Shown here: one piece after another, positions 38,505-49,509 of the stretch
Layout: the number at the start of each line of letters is the position of its first letter
Position numbering within the stretch: the stretch's first letter is position 1
Assembly (NCBI GenBank): GCA_028023455.1
Contig: JAQFVV010012424.1
Coordinates: 1,346,001-1,410,000 of the forward strand
Origin: Epiperipatus broadwayi
Lineage: Eukaryota; Onychophora; Udeonychophora; Euonychophora; Peripatidae
Length of the DNA: 64,000 nucleotides
Direction of reading: 5' to 3'
Notes under the pieces: generated by a model
The model's database searches: none
The model's input: the letters and a program-made list of their open reading frames with translations, nothing else
What the model was told of the DNA's origin: nothing
Made by a program: the position numbers and the translations under genes

Positions 38505-39689
38505 TAAAAATAAATGAATGGGCTGAAAGACCAGTTAAGAAATGGCATGAAAATTGGAGATGTAAAATCATATAAAGAAACAGGTTTTAAATAATGATTA
38601 AGCACCATTATATATGTAGAACGTCTTGTATATTATAGGTGATAAAGAAGATTTTAGAAATTACACCTTTTTTAAATCAATTCTATATAAAAAATTTTAT
38701 CAAGATAATTACAACTTATCTACAGGAAACTTTGGACTTTAACCATCAAAAAAACAAACAAACTGGATTTAACCACAGTTTTAGCAGAGTGGATCATATT
38801 TAAGATATTGAAGAGAATTTATAGAAAGGACTAATGAATATGAGTTGTCATAATGCTTTGGATTTATAAATTATGAAAAGGCATTTGATTTCATAAGTAT
38901 TTTTTGGTGATCAAAGTATTGAATTAGCCCAAGCTATAGATCAATGATATTGCATATTTTTTAAATATTTAACCAAGTGCAATAATACTGTTTAGATTAC
39001 ATACAGATACTAAGAAGATTCATCTTGAGAAAGGTATACAACTAGGTGATTCCATATCTCCAAAACTTTTAAAGGCAATTTTACAAGAAGTATTTAGTGG
39101 ATGAAAATGGGAAGTTAAGGAATTAGAAGTAAATGGAGATTATTTAAGTCATGTAGATATTACATATGATTTGGTTGTTTTTGTAAATAATGCTTGAGGG
39201 CTTCAGGAAATGTTGCAAGAGTAATCAGATGAAAGTAAGAAAGTAGAATTATTTATATATTGGACTATTTCCATCATCTAATATGAGTAAGAATCTAAGT
39301 GTCCAAATTCAATTCCCATGCTAATACTATCACTGGTCAGGCCAGAAACACCTGAAGAAGAGGGTAGAATAATACCTCTTGAAATTTTGTGCATGTATTA
39401 ACCTGTTTGATGTACTATTATTAAGAGTTGAATGTATTTGAAATATTTAAAATAAAGTTAAATTTTTCCAAAAACATTCAATACTCATATTACATAATGG
39501 AAATAATCCAATATATAAATACAGCTAAAACACTATCATCACAAATCTTCAGTAAAACACTAAAATTAAAGGTAAATGTTAAAAAGACTAAAATAATGTT
39601 CAATGGATTTTCTCAAAAAAGAAACAAATAAAGATTTATAATGATGTATTAAAAGATGTTAACAACTACAAATATCTTGGAAGATTATT
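38505..39689 (+). mobile_element. RTE-like element A, left part (RT domain), interrupted by element B
   Basis: Plus-strand reverse transcriptase relic. KQTGFNHSFSRVDHI near 38757-38800 matches the 'QAGFR..FSTVDHI' motif, and ERTNEYELS and then FINYEKAFDFIS (38830-38900) match the 'Y.KAFDSV' catalytic region. ILQEVFSG.KWEVKELEVNGDYLSHVDITYDLVVF (split by a stop, 39075-39190) corresponds to 'L...F..L.W...G..I.G..L.NLRFADDI'. Near 39570 VNVKKTKIMFNGFSQK and NNYKYLG follow. The reading then breaks off at about 39689, where the inverted element B begins. Many stops; inactive. Confidence 0.8.
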
Positions 39690-41522
39690 AATCATTATCA
39701 TCAGCCATTATCAATCCACTGCAAAATGAAGGTCTCTCCAAGTTCAATCCATCTTCTCTGATCTTTAGCTTCTCTTCTCCACATCATCCCTGCACACTTT
39801 TTTATTTCACCCATCCATCTCACATGTGCTCTCTTTCTGGGTCTTTTACAATCTCTTGAAAGCCAGTTTAAGATTTCAATTGTCCATCTATTATCATCTC
39901 TTCTAGCAATATGTCCAGCTCAATTCCACTTCAGTCTTTTAATTTTTTCAATGAGGTCAATAACACCTTCTCTTACCCATATATTGCATTTTCGATCTCT
40001 TCTTGTTACTCCCAACATGCATCTCTCCACACTTCTTTGAGTGGTCTGAAGTCTCTGTATTGCTCTTCTATTAAGTGTCCAAGTTTCAGATCCATAAATA
40101 AAAAGTGGTAAAACACATTTATTAAAAACCTTCCTTTTCAAACACATAGGCATATTTCCTTTTAGTATCAAGTTACTTCTACCAAAAACACTCAAGTTTA
40201 ATTCTATGATTAATTTCATCCATTATGCTTCCATCTGTATTAATAATCTGACTAAGGTATTTGTAACTGTTGACTTCTTCTAATTCTTCATAATCAATCT
40301 TTATTTTCATATTTTGAGAAAATCCATTAAACATTACTTTAGTCTTTTTAATATTTATCTTTAGTTCTACTTTCATCTGATAACTCCTGCAACATTTCCT
40401 GCAGCTCTAAAGTATTATTTGCAAAAACAACTACATCATTTTTAAAATGTAAATGATGTAAATAATCCCCATTTACGTTCACTCCTTTAGTTTCCCATTT
40501 TAATCCACAAAATACTTCATGCAGCACTGCTATAAAAAGTTTTGAAGATATTGAATCACCTTGTCTTAAATGTTGACTTTTTCAGTATCATTATGTAATC
40601 TAATTGTTGCTGTTGCATTTTTATAAATATTCTTTAAAATATGACAATATTGTAGATTTATACCTTGGTGATACAATGCTTTAATCACTGAAGAAATGTT
40701 TATAGAATCAAATACCTTTTCATAATCCACAAATCCAAAGCATAATCACAACACATATTCATTTGTTCTTTCTATAACTTCTCTCGATACCTGGATATGA
40801 CCTATTGTACTAAAACCATTTTTAAATCCAGCTTGTTCTTTTAGTTGGTGGAAATATAATGTTCTCTGTAGACGAGTTGTAATTATCTTGGTAAAATTTT
40901 TGTATAAAACTGATAAAAGGTGATAGGTCTGTAATTTCTAATATCTTTTTTATTACCTTTTTAAAATATTAATATTAATACTGCATTCTTCCAATCATCT
41001 GGTACATCTTTATCATTTAGACATTTGGTATATAACTTTGCTAAAAAAATTATATTTCTTCACCTGCTTCTTTTAATATATCAATTATAATTCCATCATT
41101 ACCTGGAGCCTTTTCTTTCTTCATACATTTAATTGCATGTCTCACTTCTTCATTTAAAATTCTGGGCAATTTGGAAAATGAAATAAATATAGGAGGTACT
41201 TGTTTTTTATTACTATATAATTCTTGATAAAAGTCTTCTACCCATTTCATGATGTCATCTTTCTTTTTAGTAATAATTCCATCTTTTTTTCTTATTGCAG
41301 ATATAAATTTCCTACCAATACCAAAATGTCATTTTACACTCTTTTCTTGCTAGTTCACAGTTATACTTTCTTATATCATTTTCAACTCTTTCCCGCACCA
41401 TTTTACAAAATTCGAGATATTCATTCCTTTTTAATGCATCATTTTTGTATATTTTCATATTTTTTCTTTTCTTCATAAATTCTATAGTCTCAGTAGAAAT
41501 TTTATTAGTAAATTGCTGCTTT
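39690..41522 (-). mobile_element. RTE-like element B, inserted into element A
   Basis: A minus-strand, 5'-truncated copy spanning from the pre-RT linker (TNKISTETIEFMKKRKNMK, about 41500-41440) through KCMKKEKAPGNDGIIIDILK (41130-41070, 'K.GKAPG.DGI..E.LK') and the RT core in broken form (plus-strand 40.5-41.0 kb). It continues with KINIKKTKVMFNGFSQNMK and VNSYKYLSQIINTDGSIMD (40360-40215), GSETWTLNRRAIQRLQTTQR and SVERCMLGVTRRDRKCN (40110-39990), to the C-terminal LGETFILQWID and a short GAT-like tail at 39690-39710. The two flanks carry similar 'agat(a)t(c)ttaat' sequences (about 39677-39690 and 41530-41543), an imperfect target duplication. Reading frames are broken in several places. Confidence 0.85.
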
Positions 41523-42065
41523 TTTCTACCAGATATCTTAATACAGCTGATAATATAATGGATGAAATTAATCATAAAATTAACCTTAAATGGAATGCTT
41601 TTGGCAGAAATAATTTATTGTTAAAAGGAAGTATGCCTATATGTTTAAAAGGAAAGGTTTTTAATCAATATATTTTTCCAGTTCTTTCTTATGGATATGA
41701 GACTGAAATTTAGCAGGAAATCAATAAAGAGACATCAGATCACTCTGTAATGTGTGAAAAGATGTATATTAGGAATAACAATAAGGATTGGAAATGAAAT
41801 GCATGGTAAGAGATCAAACAGGTATTATTGTGATCATTAAAATATGAGACTGAAGTGAAGCTGGATTAGTTATAGATGGAAAGTTCAAATCTTAAATGGA
41901 GTCCAAGAGATTGTAAAAGATCTAGAAATAGACCATTTATAAGATGGATGGTTGAAATAAAATATGTGTGATGTGATGTGGATAAGAGAGACTAGAGATT
42001 GAGACACTGATCATCCTGCAGTAGATTGATAATTATTGAAATTGGTGAAGATAAAAAGACTTAAA
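41523..42065 (+). mobile_element. RTE-like element A, right part (C-terminus and 3' tail)
   Basis: Continuation of element A after the insertion. YLNTADNIMDEINHKINLKW joins the 'YLG.IINTDGSIMDEINH' motif exactly where the left part stops. Next come NAFGRNNLLLKGSMPICLKG, KVFNQYIFPVLSYGYET, a broken 'R..ERCMLG...R.RN' region, and 3' sequence ending in CCTGCAGTAGATTGATAATT and gaagataaaaa. Joined conceptually to 38505-39689 the two parts align collinearly with element B. It contains stops and is inactive. Confidence 0.82.
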
Positions 42066-42900
42066 TAATCTTCATGTGTTTTTTTATTCTTTAGCTCCTC
42101 ATTTTAATCCACAATATACTTTTTATAAAATTGAATACAATATTTTTACAACATTAAGTGCAATTTATGGGTTTTGGCCAATCATCTACGTGCTGTTAAG
42201 TATTCCAGGACTTCCTATATTTCTCAGCCAATGCAAAATAATCATTTGCAATATTTGTCATAGCTGTATATAAGGATTAGCAAATTTAGTTCATTTTCAA
42301 GTGAGAGTGAAGACCATAACATCCTTATATGCAAACACACACCATTTATATACAACATAGTCTAATTTTCATGGGAGAATCCATGTCCTACTCATTTTAA
42401 TATCTATGCACATGAAGAAAGTGTTATATTTAATTATAATACAAATACTTGCCTTAAAATTCTTTTGTTGCATGGGCATTAAAATGAGTAAAAAATGGAC
42501 TTGACATGCAATGAGTATTATATTCATTTCGAAACTTACCAGATTCACTAGTCCTTATTATACATTGGAAAAGGTAATGTGGTGCTTGTCTTGTCGATAA
42601 AGATGCTGTTCAATGGCACCGTTGTCACGCTAAAACTATAAAATATGAACATTCATGGGCCGTTGATTTTAATCATTTTGTTGTGTTTTTTTTGTAATGC
42701 AAAAATAAAAACAAAACAAAATCGTCTTTTTACAAATTAAATGCTAATAATAATTGTAAAATAAAATAAAGAAATTACAATTTGATTCGTGTTTTTTATT
42801 TTGCTTTATTAGAAAAATCAATTTTCTATTGTTTATTTTTTACTGGGGTTACTTTACTGCTATTTTTACTTCATATAGAATGACAACAAAAAGTAAAAAT
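42066..42900. other. Intergenic DNA, nothing recognised
   Basis: Small open frames without motifs. Confidence 0.45.
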
Positions 42901-42904
42901 TGTT

Positions 42905-42972
42905 ACAGTTAGGTTTAGGGTTAGGGTTAGTTTTAGGGTTAGATTTAGGGTTAGTTTTAGGTTTAGGTTTAG
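42905..42972 (+). repeat. Interstitial telomere-like repeat (imperfect TTAGGG)
   Basis: GGTTTAGGGTTAGGGTTAG, then TTTTAGGGTTAG, ATTTAGGGTTAG, TTTTAGG and TTTAGG units, mixed TTAGGG and TTTAGGG-like. It is short and imperfect, so it is an internal run and not a chromosome end. Confidence 0.8.
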
Positions 42973-43671
42973 TGTTCTGTTGTTTGTAATGCTAAAATAA
43001 AAACTATCAAAATCGTATTTTTGTAAATATTTTCTTTAGTAACATCTATAAAATAAATGATAACAATAAACGTAAACTATATTCAACAAAGTATAACTGT
43101 AGTCGGAGTAAAGAAAGAAAGTAAAACTTTTTTAAACAACAACAAAAATGTCTTTTTTACTTATTAATCATGTTTATAATATATGCTTTTTATGAAATTT
43201 ACAAAAAAGCCATACAGAATTGTACTTTTCTTACTGGATATTTTTGTGTTACCACTCTTTTTTACTTCAAAAATATACACACGGTAGAATCTTGTTTGTT
43301 TCATGGAATGTTATGAACAGTACGTTACTTGATGCATTACCTAATTCTAACTCACTTTACACATATATCTTGTCAACATTTTCACAATTAAAACTTCAAT
43401 ACAGTACGGTGTAAAAAGTCTAATAATTATTACTTTACAAAATCTGAACATTTCAATACTTTAAAATAAAAAAAATACAATGAAAACAACATTTCCATCC
43501 AATTAAAAAAACACACCCTCTCACCAAGCCGTAACCATTTTATAAACTGTGTGAATTCGGAAAATGTATTTGCTGCGTTGTGACATACATGCTGTACTGC
43601 GACGCAACATAGCGGCCTGCAATCTGTAGCACAACAAAAAAGTTGTATTATAGAAAATGCAGGTTACAAAC

Positions 43672-43785
43672 ATGTCGGCTGCAGAAACGGCATTTTTATG
43701 TGTTTTAGCGCAAAAATGGCACCATAGAGCTATAAGACTAGTACCGGTAATGCAAATGGTTATTTTGCATTGGTGTAGCAATCTA
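43672..43785 (+). CDS. Possible first coding exon with GTAAGT donor (unrecognised protein)
   Basis: An ATG with A at -3 (acaaacATG) opens 38 codons starting MSAAETAFLCVLAQK and ending VILHWCSNL. It is followed immediately and in phase 0 by GTAAGTAAAAG, a consensus 5' splice donor at 43786-43791. The exon and the 100 bases upstream (gctgcgttgtgacat, gcgacgcaacatagcggcct) are clearly richer in G+C and CpG than their surroundings, as expected for a promoter and first exon. I do not recognise the protein and cannot see the next exon in the window; a SINE lies 20 bases into the supposed intron. It could equally be a chance frame in a G+C-rich patch. Confidence 0.35.
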
Positions 43786-43811
43786 GTAAGTAAAAGGGTG
43801 CTATTAAGTTT

Positions 43812-43914
43812 TTTTTTTCATATGTCAAAGCGTTGACCGGGAAGCGAACTCGGGCCAATTGCTCGGAAGTCAGCTATGCTAACCACTAGGCCACCAACGC
43901 TTGACTAGGTCATC
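43812..43914 (-). mobile_element. tRNA-derived SINE, copy 3 (minus)
   Basis: Read on the minus strand: GTCAAGCGTTGGTGGCCTAG, TGGTTAGCATAGCTGACTTC, CGAGCAATTGGCCCGAG, TTCGCTTCCCGGTCAACGC, TTTGACATATGAAAA. GCGTTG and CAACGC pair as an acceptor stem, and TTCGCTT is the T-loop. TTAAGTTT occurs at 43804-43811 and 43915-43922, a candidate 8-bp target duplication if the element begins about 9 bases further 5' than other copies. Confidence 0.85.
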
Positions 43915-44155
43915 TTAAGTTTATTAACAGTTTTGATTGATTGATCAAAAACCGGAAATTATATATAAATTAGATATTATAATTGGGTCAATTAATTATA
44001 GTACTTTACTCATTCCATTTCTCTCAGGTAATTATTGACCTAGGATTAGACAGCTTGCTAGTTTAACTATCTAACAAAAAATTCTAAGCTTTCTGGATAT
44101 TTTCATCTACGAAAAATAGTTTCGAAATTTCACCTGGATTGAAGTCTCAGACAGT

Positions 44156-44254
44156 AGTCAAGCGTTGGTGGCCTTGTGGTTAGCATAGCTGCCTTCCAAG
44201 CAGCTGGCCCGGTTTCACCTCCCGGTCAACGCTTTGATACGTGAAAAAAAAAAA
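44156..44254 (+). mobile_element. tRNA-Gly(UCC)-like SINE, copy 4, with 14-bp target duplication
   Basis: Best copy of the SINE. GTCAAGCGTTGG opens an acceptor-like stem that closes with TCAACGC. The anticodon arm is GCTGC-CTTCCAA-GCAGC, a perfect 5-bp stem with a 7-base loop whose centre reads TCC (glycine). The T-arm is CCGG-TTTCACCT-CCCGG-like. The element ends TTTGATACGTGAAAAAAAAA. It is exactly flanked by AAGTCTCAGACAGT at 44142-44155 and 44255-44268. The element is thus only a tRNA-like body plus poly(A), with no LINE-derived tail visible. Confidence 0.9.
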
Positions 44255-44269
44255 AAGTCTCAGACAGTG

Positions 44270-46590
44270 AGGTTGGAAAAGAATGCATTAATTGCTAGTC
44301 AAAAGTCATTTTGACATCGTAGTTTATATATTGCGTAATTTAATAATAAAGTGTGTGTGCATGATTTGTAGGAAATTAAAAATAAATGGCTAAACAGAAA
44401 ATGACATACGTAAATAGTATAGATATGCAAATCACGTTTATTTAATTAAAATATTAAATCAGAAATCTTATATTTACAATTTAATATCTTTTAGCTAATT
44501 ATTAACGACTACATTTTGTATTCGTTCACCAGTTTCAGCTTTATTCTCTGGCAAAAGTTTCAAAATACGCGAGATATTTATTTTTACAAGGATTATTTTA
44601 TTTTAGATTGAATAGTTTCATTTAAATTAATGAGTCTGATTTCACCTGGAGTATATAATCACGATAATTCAAATAATATAAGTTACAAATTACTTTCAAT
44701 ATACGGCTTATAAATTGATACTCTTAATTTTTTTTCATACATTAATATCTTGATATAAATGGCACGCATCTCTAACTTTTTTCTCTTTTCTTAGAGACAT
44801 AAAAACTATCTTTAAAAAGCATTGACAATAAAAATTTAAGATCTGTAAATTTCAATTAATAATTGTATCGAATTCTCGATCCTAGAGATTTCAATATCTT
44901 CAGATCTCTTTAGATGTACTTGAGTAATCTACCCAAAAGACCAAATTCGTGACAGAATTAAGAAATTTAATATGTACGACTTTAATCAAGATTGAAAATT
45001 CTTCCAATTCAGCTTTGAATTACATACATTCAATTGCGTGAAAAAGAAACCCGTAATCTAACTTTTATAATCCTACATTATCAAAAATATATATATAAAA
45101 TAAAAAGAAAGAATAAATAAATAAATATATAAACTTAAAAACAATAATTTGCAAATGAGATACCAAATTATTTTTTATAACTACAGTAAGTAAATTAAGC
45201 ATTTTTTCAAGTTTCATTCTTAATAAACACACGCGCACACACACCTATATAAAACAACTGTAAACTATATACTATTCTAAATAAAAAACAAAAAGCAAAA
45301 TCAAAAATAAAAGAGAAAAAGATTAAACCAAATTTTGCGCAATTATATCAAACCAATCTCTGATATACAAATACAACCACAAAAAGAAAAATCATATATT
45401 GCCAATAAAAACAATCAATACTGCATATAAACCATGCTCAAGTATTCCATAAAAATAATTTAAAAACAGCTTTTATTTAAAATAGAATGTGAATTTATAA
45501 TTATAAATTAGTATCCTGACATCCACAAGAATATACCGATTAGCTTGAGGATCATAAGATATTTTCAAACTATAACAAAAAATCGACAAATGAAATTTTT
45601 CCTGTAAATTTTTCTTACACCAAGTTGAATTCCATGTCTCACGTTAATACATTAAATTTAGTGGAATAGGAGTTCTCTATTCAACTAATTTACTTGAAAT
45701 TGTTACATAATTACACAAATTATCTTTTAAGTTCTCTAGAAATCAGTATCATTTTGGTGTCTATATTGTATTTCAGTATTTCTTTATACCTTTCTACATA
45801 AAAAGATATAAACACCTTTACACTGAGCTACATTTTTAACGATACCCATCACAGGCAAAATGAATAAAGAATTTTTCTTCTATTATGTGTTGTAAAGCAT
45901 ATGCTCAAATTTTCCAGGTTGCATTCAAGACATTAAGAATATTTTCAGGTCATTTCTTGAATAAGAAAGGATAAAATCATCAGCATGCTACAAATCTATT
46001 GGTAAAATGTTGATATTTTTTAAATTTGCTTTTATCCAAATCAATTGGAAACCCAATCATCATATTTATAGTGCAAATTTACACTTTTTTCAAATGTTTG
46101 TGAAGACATTTTTTTAGTTAGTCTAGGCTTGGCTATAAGTAGGCCACTCAATGAAATGTCAAAGATATTTGTAATAATTGCTAATTATTTTTTGATAAAG
46201 CAATTTGTTATTAAATACCAATACAAGATTATATTTTAAACTAAAATTTATTACTAAAATGTGAAAGCAATGGATGTTGAATTTAAGTAACTTTATGATC
46301 ATGTAATTAACGTTTTTGTAACTTTAAGATTGTCTAATTAAACGTTTGCTTATTATAAAAAATGTTCATCTTCTAGACATGTAATTTTTAGATTAATTTT
46401 TATAAGTATTGTGTTTTTATCTAGTATAGTCAGAATAATATTTTGGTCATTTAATAATAATCCATAACTTGTTAACTTTTAAATGTTAACATTTTTATTA
46501 AAAGTATTTAAAATAGCAAAATTTACACAAAATTTATAATACAGAAGTTTGCCTCAGTTATAGTTAATAAATTGTGAAGGAGAAATTATT
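44270..46590. other. A+T-rich intergenic DNA, nothing recognised
   Basis: No coding motif, RNA gene or long repeat was found. Confidence 0.5.
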
Positions 46591-46594
46591 AGCA

Positions 46595-46760
46595 ACTAGC
46601 ATTTGGGAAAGAATGCTGAGATTTCTCTTTGAACCCTGACACTTTCAGTCTGCAGATGGTTTTGCCTCATGTGTTATGATGATATTGGTAGCTTCCTACT
46701 ACAGATTTGAGTAGGACTCATTGCAGCTATCCAATTGTGTATAATGTGATTACTTTTATC
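46595..46760 (-). repeat. Possible tRNA-derived relic (weak)
   Basis: On the minus strand GACTGAAAGTGTCAGGGTTC is followed by AAAGAG, a box-B-like motif, in a patch that is less A+T-rich than its surroundings. I cannot fold convincing tRNA arms, so this is only a hint of an old SINE. Confidence 0.2.
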
Positions 46761-47439
46761 TAATGTCTGACAATTGTCTAGTGTTTTCTGCATTCTCCTT
46801 TCAAATGGATTTCAATATACATTACAAGATCCCTATCTTTATTGGAAATCCATTTGACCTGTTTATGCAATTGGCTATTTATTTACTTTTACTGTTATTT
46901 TATGGATCAAATTTATCGTTCATTCAATCAATACTTGATACCTTTGTAGTTTGGATCAGTCTATTATTTGAGGGTAAGCTTTCAATGAGTTAGGATGAAT
47001 TCACAAAAGGAAGCATCTTCCATTTCCTTGTAAATAATCTTTTTTTTTTCATTTTGAGTAAAATAAAATTTTCCATAATTATAAATTTTTTTGAATAAAA
47101 TAATCATCTTGTGATCTTAATCATTTTGTGTAAGTCTGAGTAATGAACTGCAAAATGAAATAATAGATCACATGACTCCTTCATTATTTGTACATGGGAG
47201 TGATAATTTATTCTAAAAGCATTTACGATTAAAGAGAAAAAATTGTCTATAGGCAACATAAAACTGGTCATTAAAGCATATAACTATGACAACCCAATTA
47301 GCTTGGGTGTTTAAATACTAATTTATTACATTGGGTGGTAGAAAAAAAATGGCAGCTAAAGGTGTAAGTACAAATCATGTTTAATTAATTAAACAAAATA
47401 ATCAAATAGTTTTATTGCTTAGGAGTTCATAAATTTGAG

Positions 47440-47525
47440 TGCAAGAAGAGCAGAAACTGGAATGGATCTTTGGACTTTAGTTCTGGAGTCTGATAGTCTA
47501 TCACTGCACTAAACTATATTCTACA
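47440..47525 (-). repeat. Possible tRNA-derived SINE head, different family (weak)
   Basis: On the minus strand TAGTTTAGTGCAGTGATAGA is followed by CTATCAGACTCCAGAACTAA and AGTCCAAAGATCC. This resembles a box A/D-arm and anticodon-arm region ('GCAGTG-TAGAC.ATCAGACT'). No clear T-arm follows. Confidence 0.3.
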
Positions 47526-47529
47526 ATAA

Positions 47530-47860
47530 AGATGACTAATATCTATAAACTATTCAGAAGGTACCGTACAATTTCACCCTCCAATATCCATTAATTACTT
47601 TTATGTAGATGGATTTAACATAGAATAAAAAGAATGATTTACTGATCATAACCAAAACTTTCAAACACTACTAACATTTTAAAACAATTTGTACGTTTTA
47701 TTTCAAATTAAATGAAGTATTTGTGAGTAGAAATATAATTTTTTTAAGTATCTTTCTTAACAGCATTTACCCATCTAATTTTGCTTCAACATATACCTTG
47801 TTTACTTACTGAATATTGAAATATACATATTTTTCATGGTGAAAATAAATCCAGTTCTGC
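47530..47860. other. A+T-rich DNA, nothing recognised
   Basis: Ends in the (TA)n run at 47868-47892. Confidence 0.45.
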
Positions 47861-47861
47861 T

Positions 47862-47892
<31 letters not shown>

Positions 47893-49506
47893 TGTACCGG
47901 ATTGATCTGCTGAAAATTAACTTACTTACACGTATATAAGTTTTGGCTGGTTTCAAACTTCTCTATAACACATTTATAATCTTATGTAATTATAAATGTT
48001 ATGTGAATGAACCGGCACGTTCGAACAAAGTGAGAAATATTATTGATAGCTTTAACTATCAACAATGGCCCACCTCGACTGCTAGATTCAAACCCCTACT
48101 ATCCAAACACTATTTGTTTCAGAGTAAAGTCTGTGCACCAGTTAGTCTCAGACTAACATATTTGGTCAGTAGGCCCATAATCCAGCACTCGAAATGATCC
48201 CAAAACTAGCCCAGTCTAATTTTAATCAATAATAAAATATAGAAAAAAGAATTGGTCAAAAGAGATGGATAAAAAGAAATTGATAAAAAGAATTGACCAA
48301 CAAATAACATATAAGTTTAAAGACCATTTATTTTAATTAACATTAACTAAGTTTAAATATTTCTTAAATCTAATATAACACACGCACATTTTAATTTAAC
48401 ACATTATAATATATTTTATGAAAAAGCATAAATAATCTTTGACATTTAAATTATCTAACATTCACAAACATGCACATCAATAGTTCATTTTATGCATGCT
48501 TATAAAGTTCAAATTACTTGTCTCTGTAGGATTTATGAATTACAGTGGTGGCTACTATATATAAATGAGAATAATAAAATGTTTTACCTAGGATTTTTTG
48601 GAATGTAGATATTGCTTGTTGTTAGCTGCTTCTGACAGAATATATCTAACCAGTTAGATCTGATGTTTTTTGAAGAGATTTGATGCTAATCCATTGGTTT
48701 TATTCCTGGAGATAGTTGAACATTGACAGAGGATTTCTGAGCTGTTATGCAGACATTATTTCACGGTCAGGTTTTGATGATCTTGTTGGACTAAAGGGCT
48801 GAAGTAAGAGCATATATTCCCAAAAGCTGCTCAACACCGCATTTCTGTTTCTGGATACATAATATAAACTGCACTGTTATCTGAACTGAAACAAGACTGT
48901 AACTGGAAACTAGGCTGAAAACTCACGTCCGATAAAAATCTGCTATTTATATATGCAAAGTGTTTTTGTTTTAATATCCTCTGGCAATGTGTGTTGTCAA
49001 AATTTCATTGATAACTAATCCTTTGACATGTTTTTGAAGCTTGTTTAATTAGTAGTAGCTTTCATAAACATGTTGTTTTTGTATCTTTAATTAGTAGCCC
49101 ACCGCTGGTGTGGTTTTTTAAAATCTTTATTTAACTTAATAGCCATCGCTGTGTTTTCCAAATATAATTTCTTTTTAACTTTCATTTATATTTTTTTAAT
49201 ATTATTCTAACACGCATACATTTATTTACACTCGCACCTACATATATAATTTATTATAATAAGCTCGAATGAAAAGAGATTTATATTTTTTAAACTTTAA
49301 ATTATTTATTTTTACAAATACTAATTAAGGAAAACTTTACTTCCTTTTATAAAACTTTTAGTTTAACTTTCTAAAAAAAAACCCCTTCCCACTTTTAATC
49401 AATTATTTTTCAACTTTTATTTCAAACTCTTTTACTAAAGATTTTAATAATTTTTTTTTTAGACAAAATTATTTTATATACACATGCCAATTTGGCCTTG
49501 GTACAA
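47893..49506. mobile_element. Possible DNA transposon bounded by TTGTACC ... GGTACAA between (TA)n runs
   Basis: A (TA)n run ends in TTGTACCGGATTGATC at 47891, and GGCCTTGGTACAA at 49506 leads into another (TA)n run. The short inverted ends (TTGTACC) next to TA on both sides would suit a TA-targeting element. The 1.6-kb interior has no recognisable transposase; a frame at 47943-48197 matches nothing known to me. The same end (GGGTACAA followed by (TA)n) is seen at about 24700. The evidence is short, so chance is possible. Confidence 0.35.
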
Positions 49507-49509
49507 TAT

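Noticed and set aside
43521-43781. 86-codon minus-strand frame
   Set aside because: It overlaps the CpG-rich patch on the opposite strand of a better exon candidate and shows no motif.
44156-44254. Functional tRNA-Gly gene
   Set aside because: Target duplications, poly(A) and other dispersed copies show it is a SINE; the T-arm also has an altered loop.
47943-48197. 84-codon frame as a transposase
   Set aside because: No catalytic or DNA-binding motif can be recognised.
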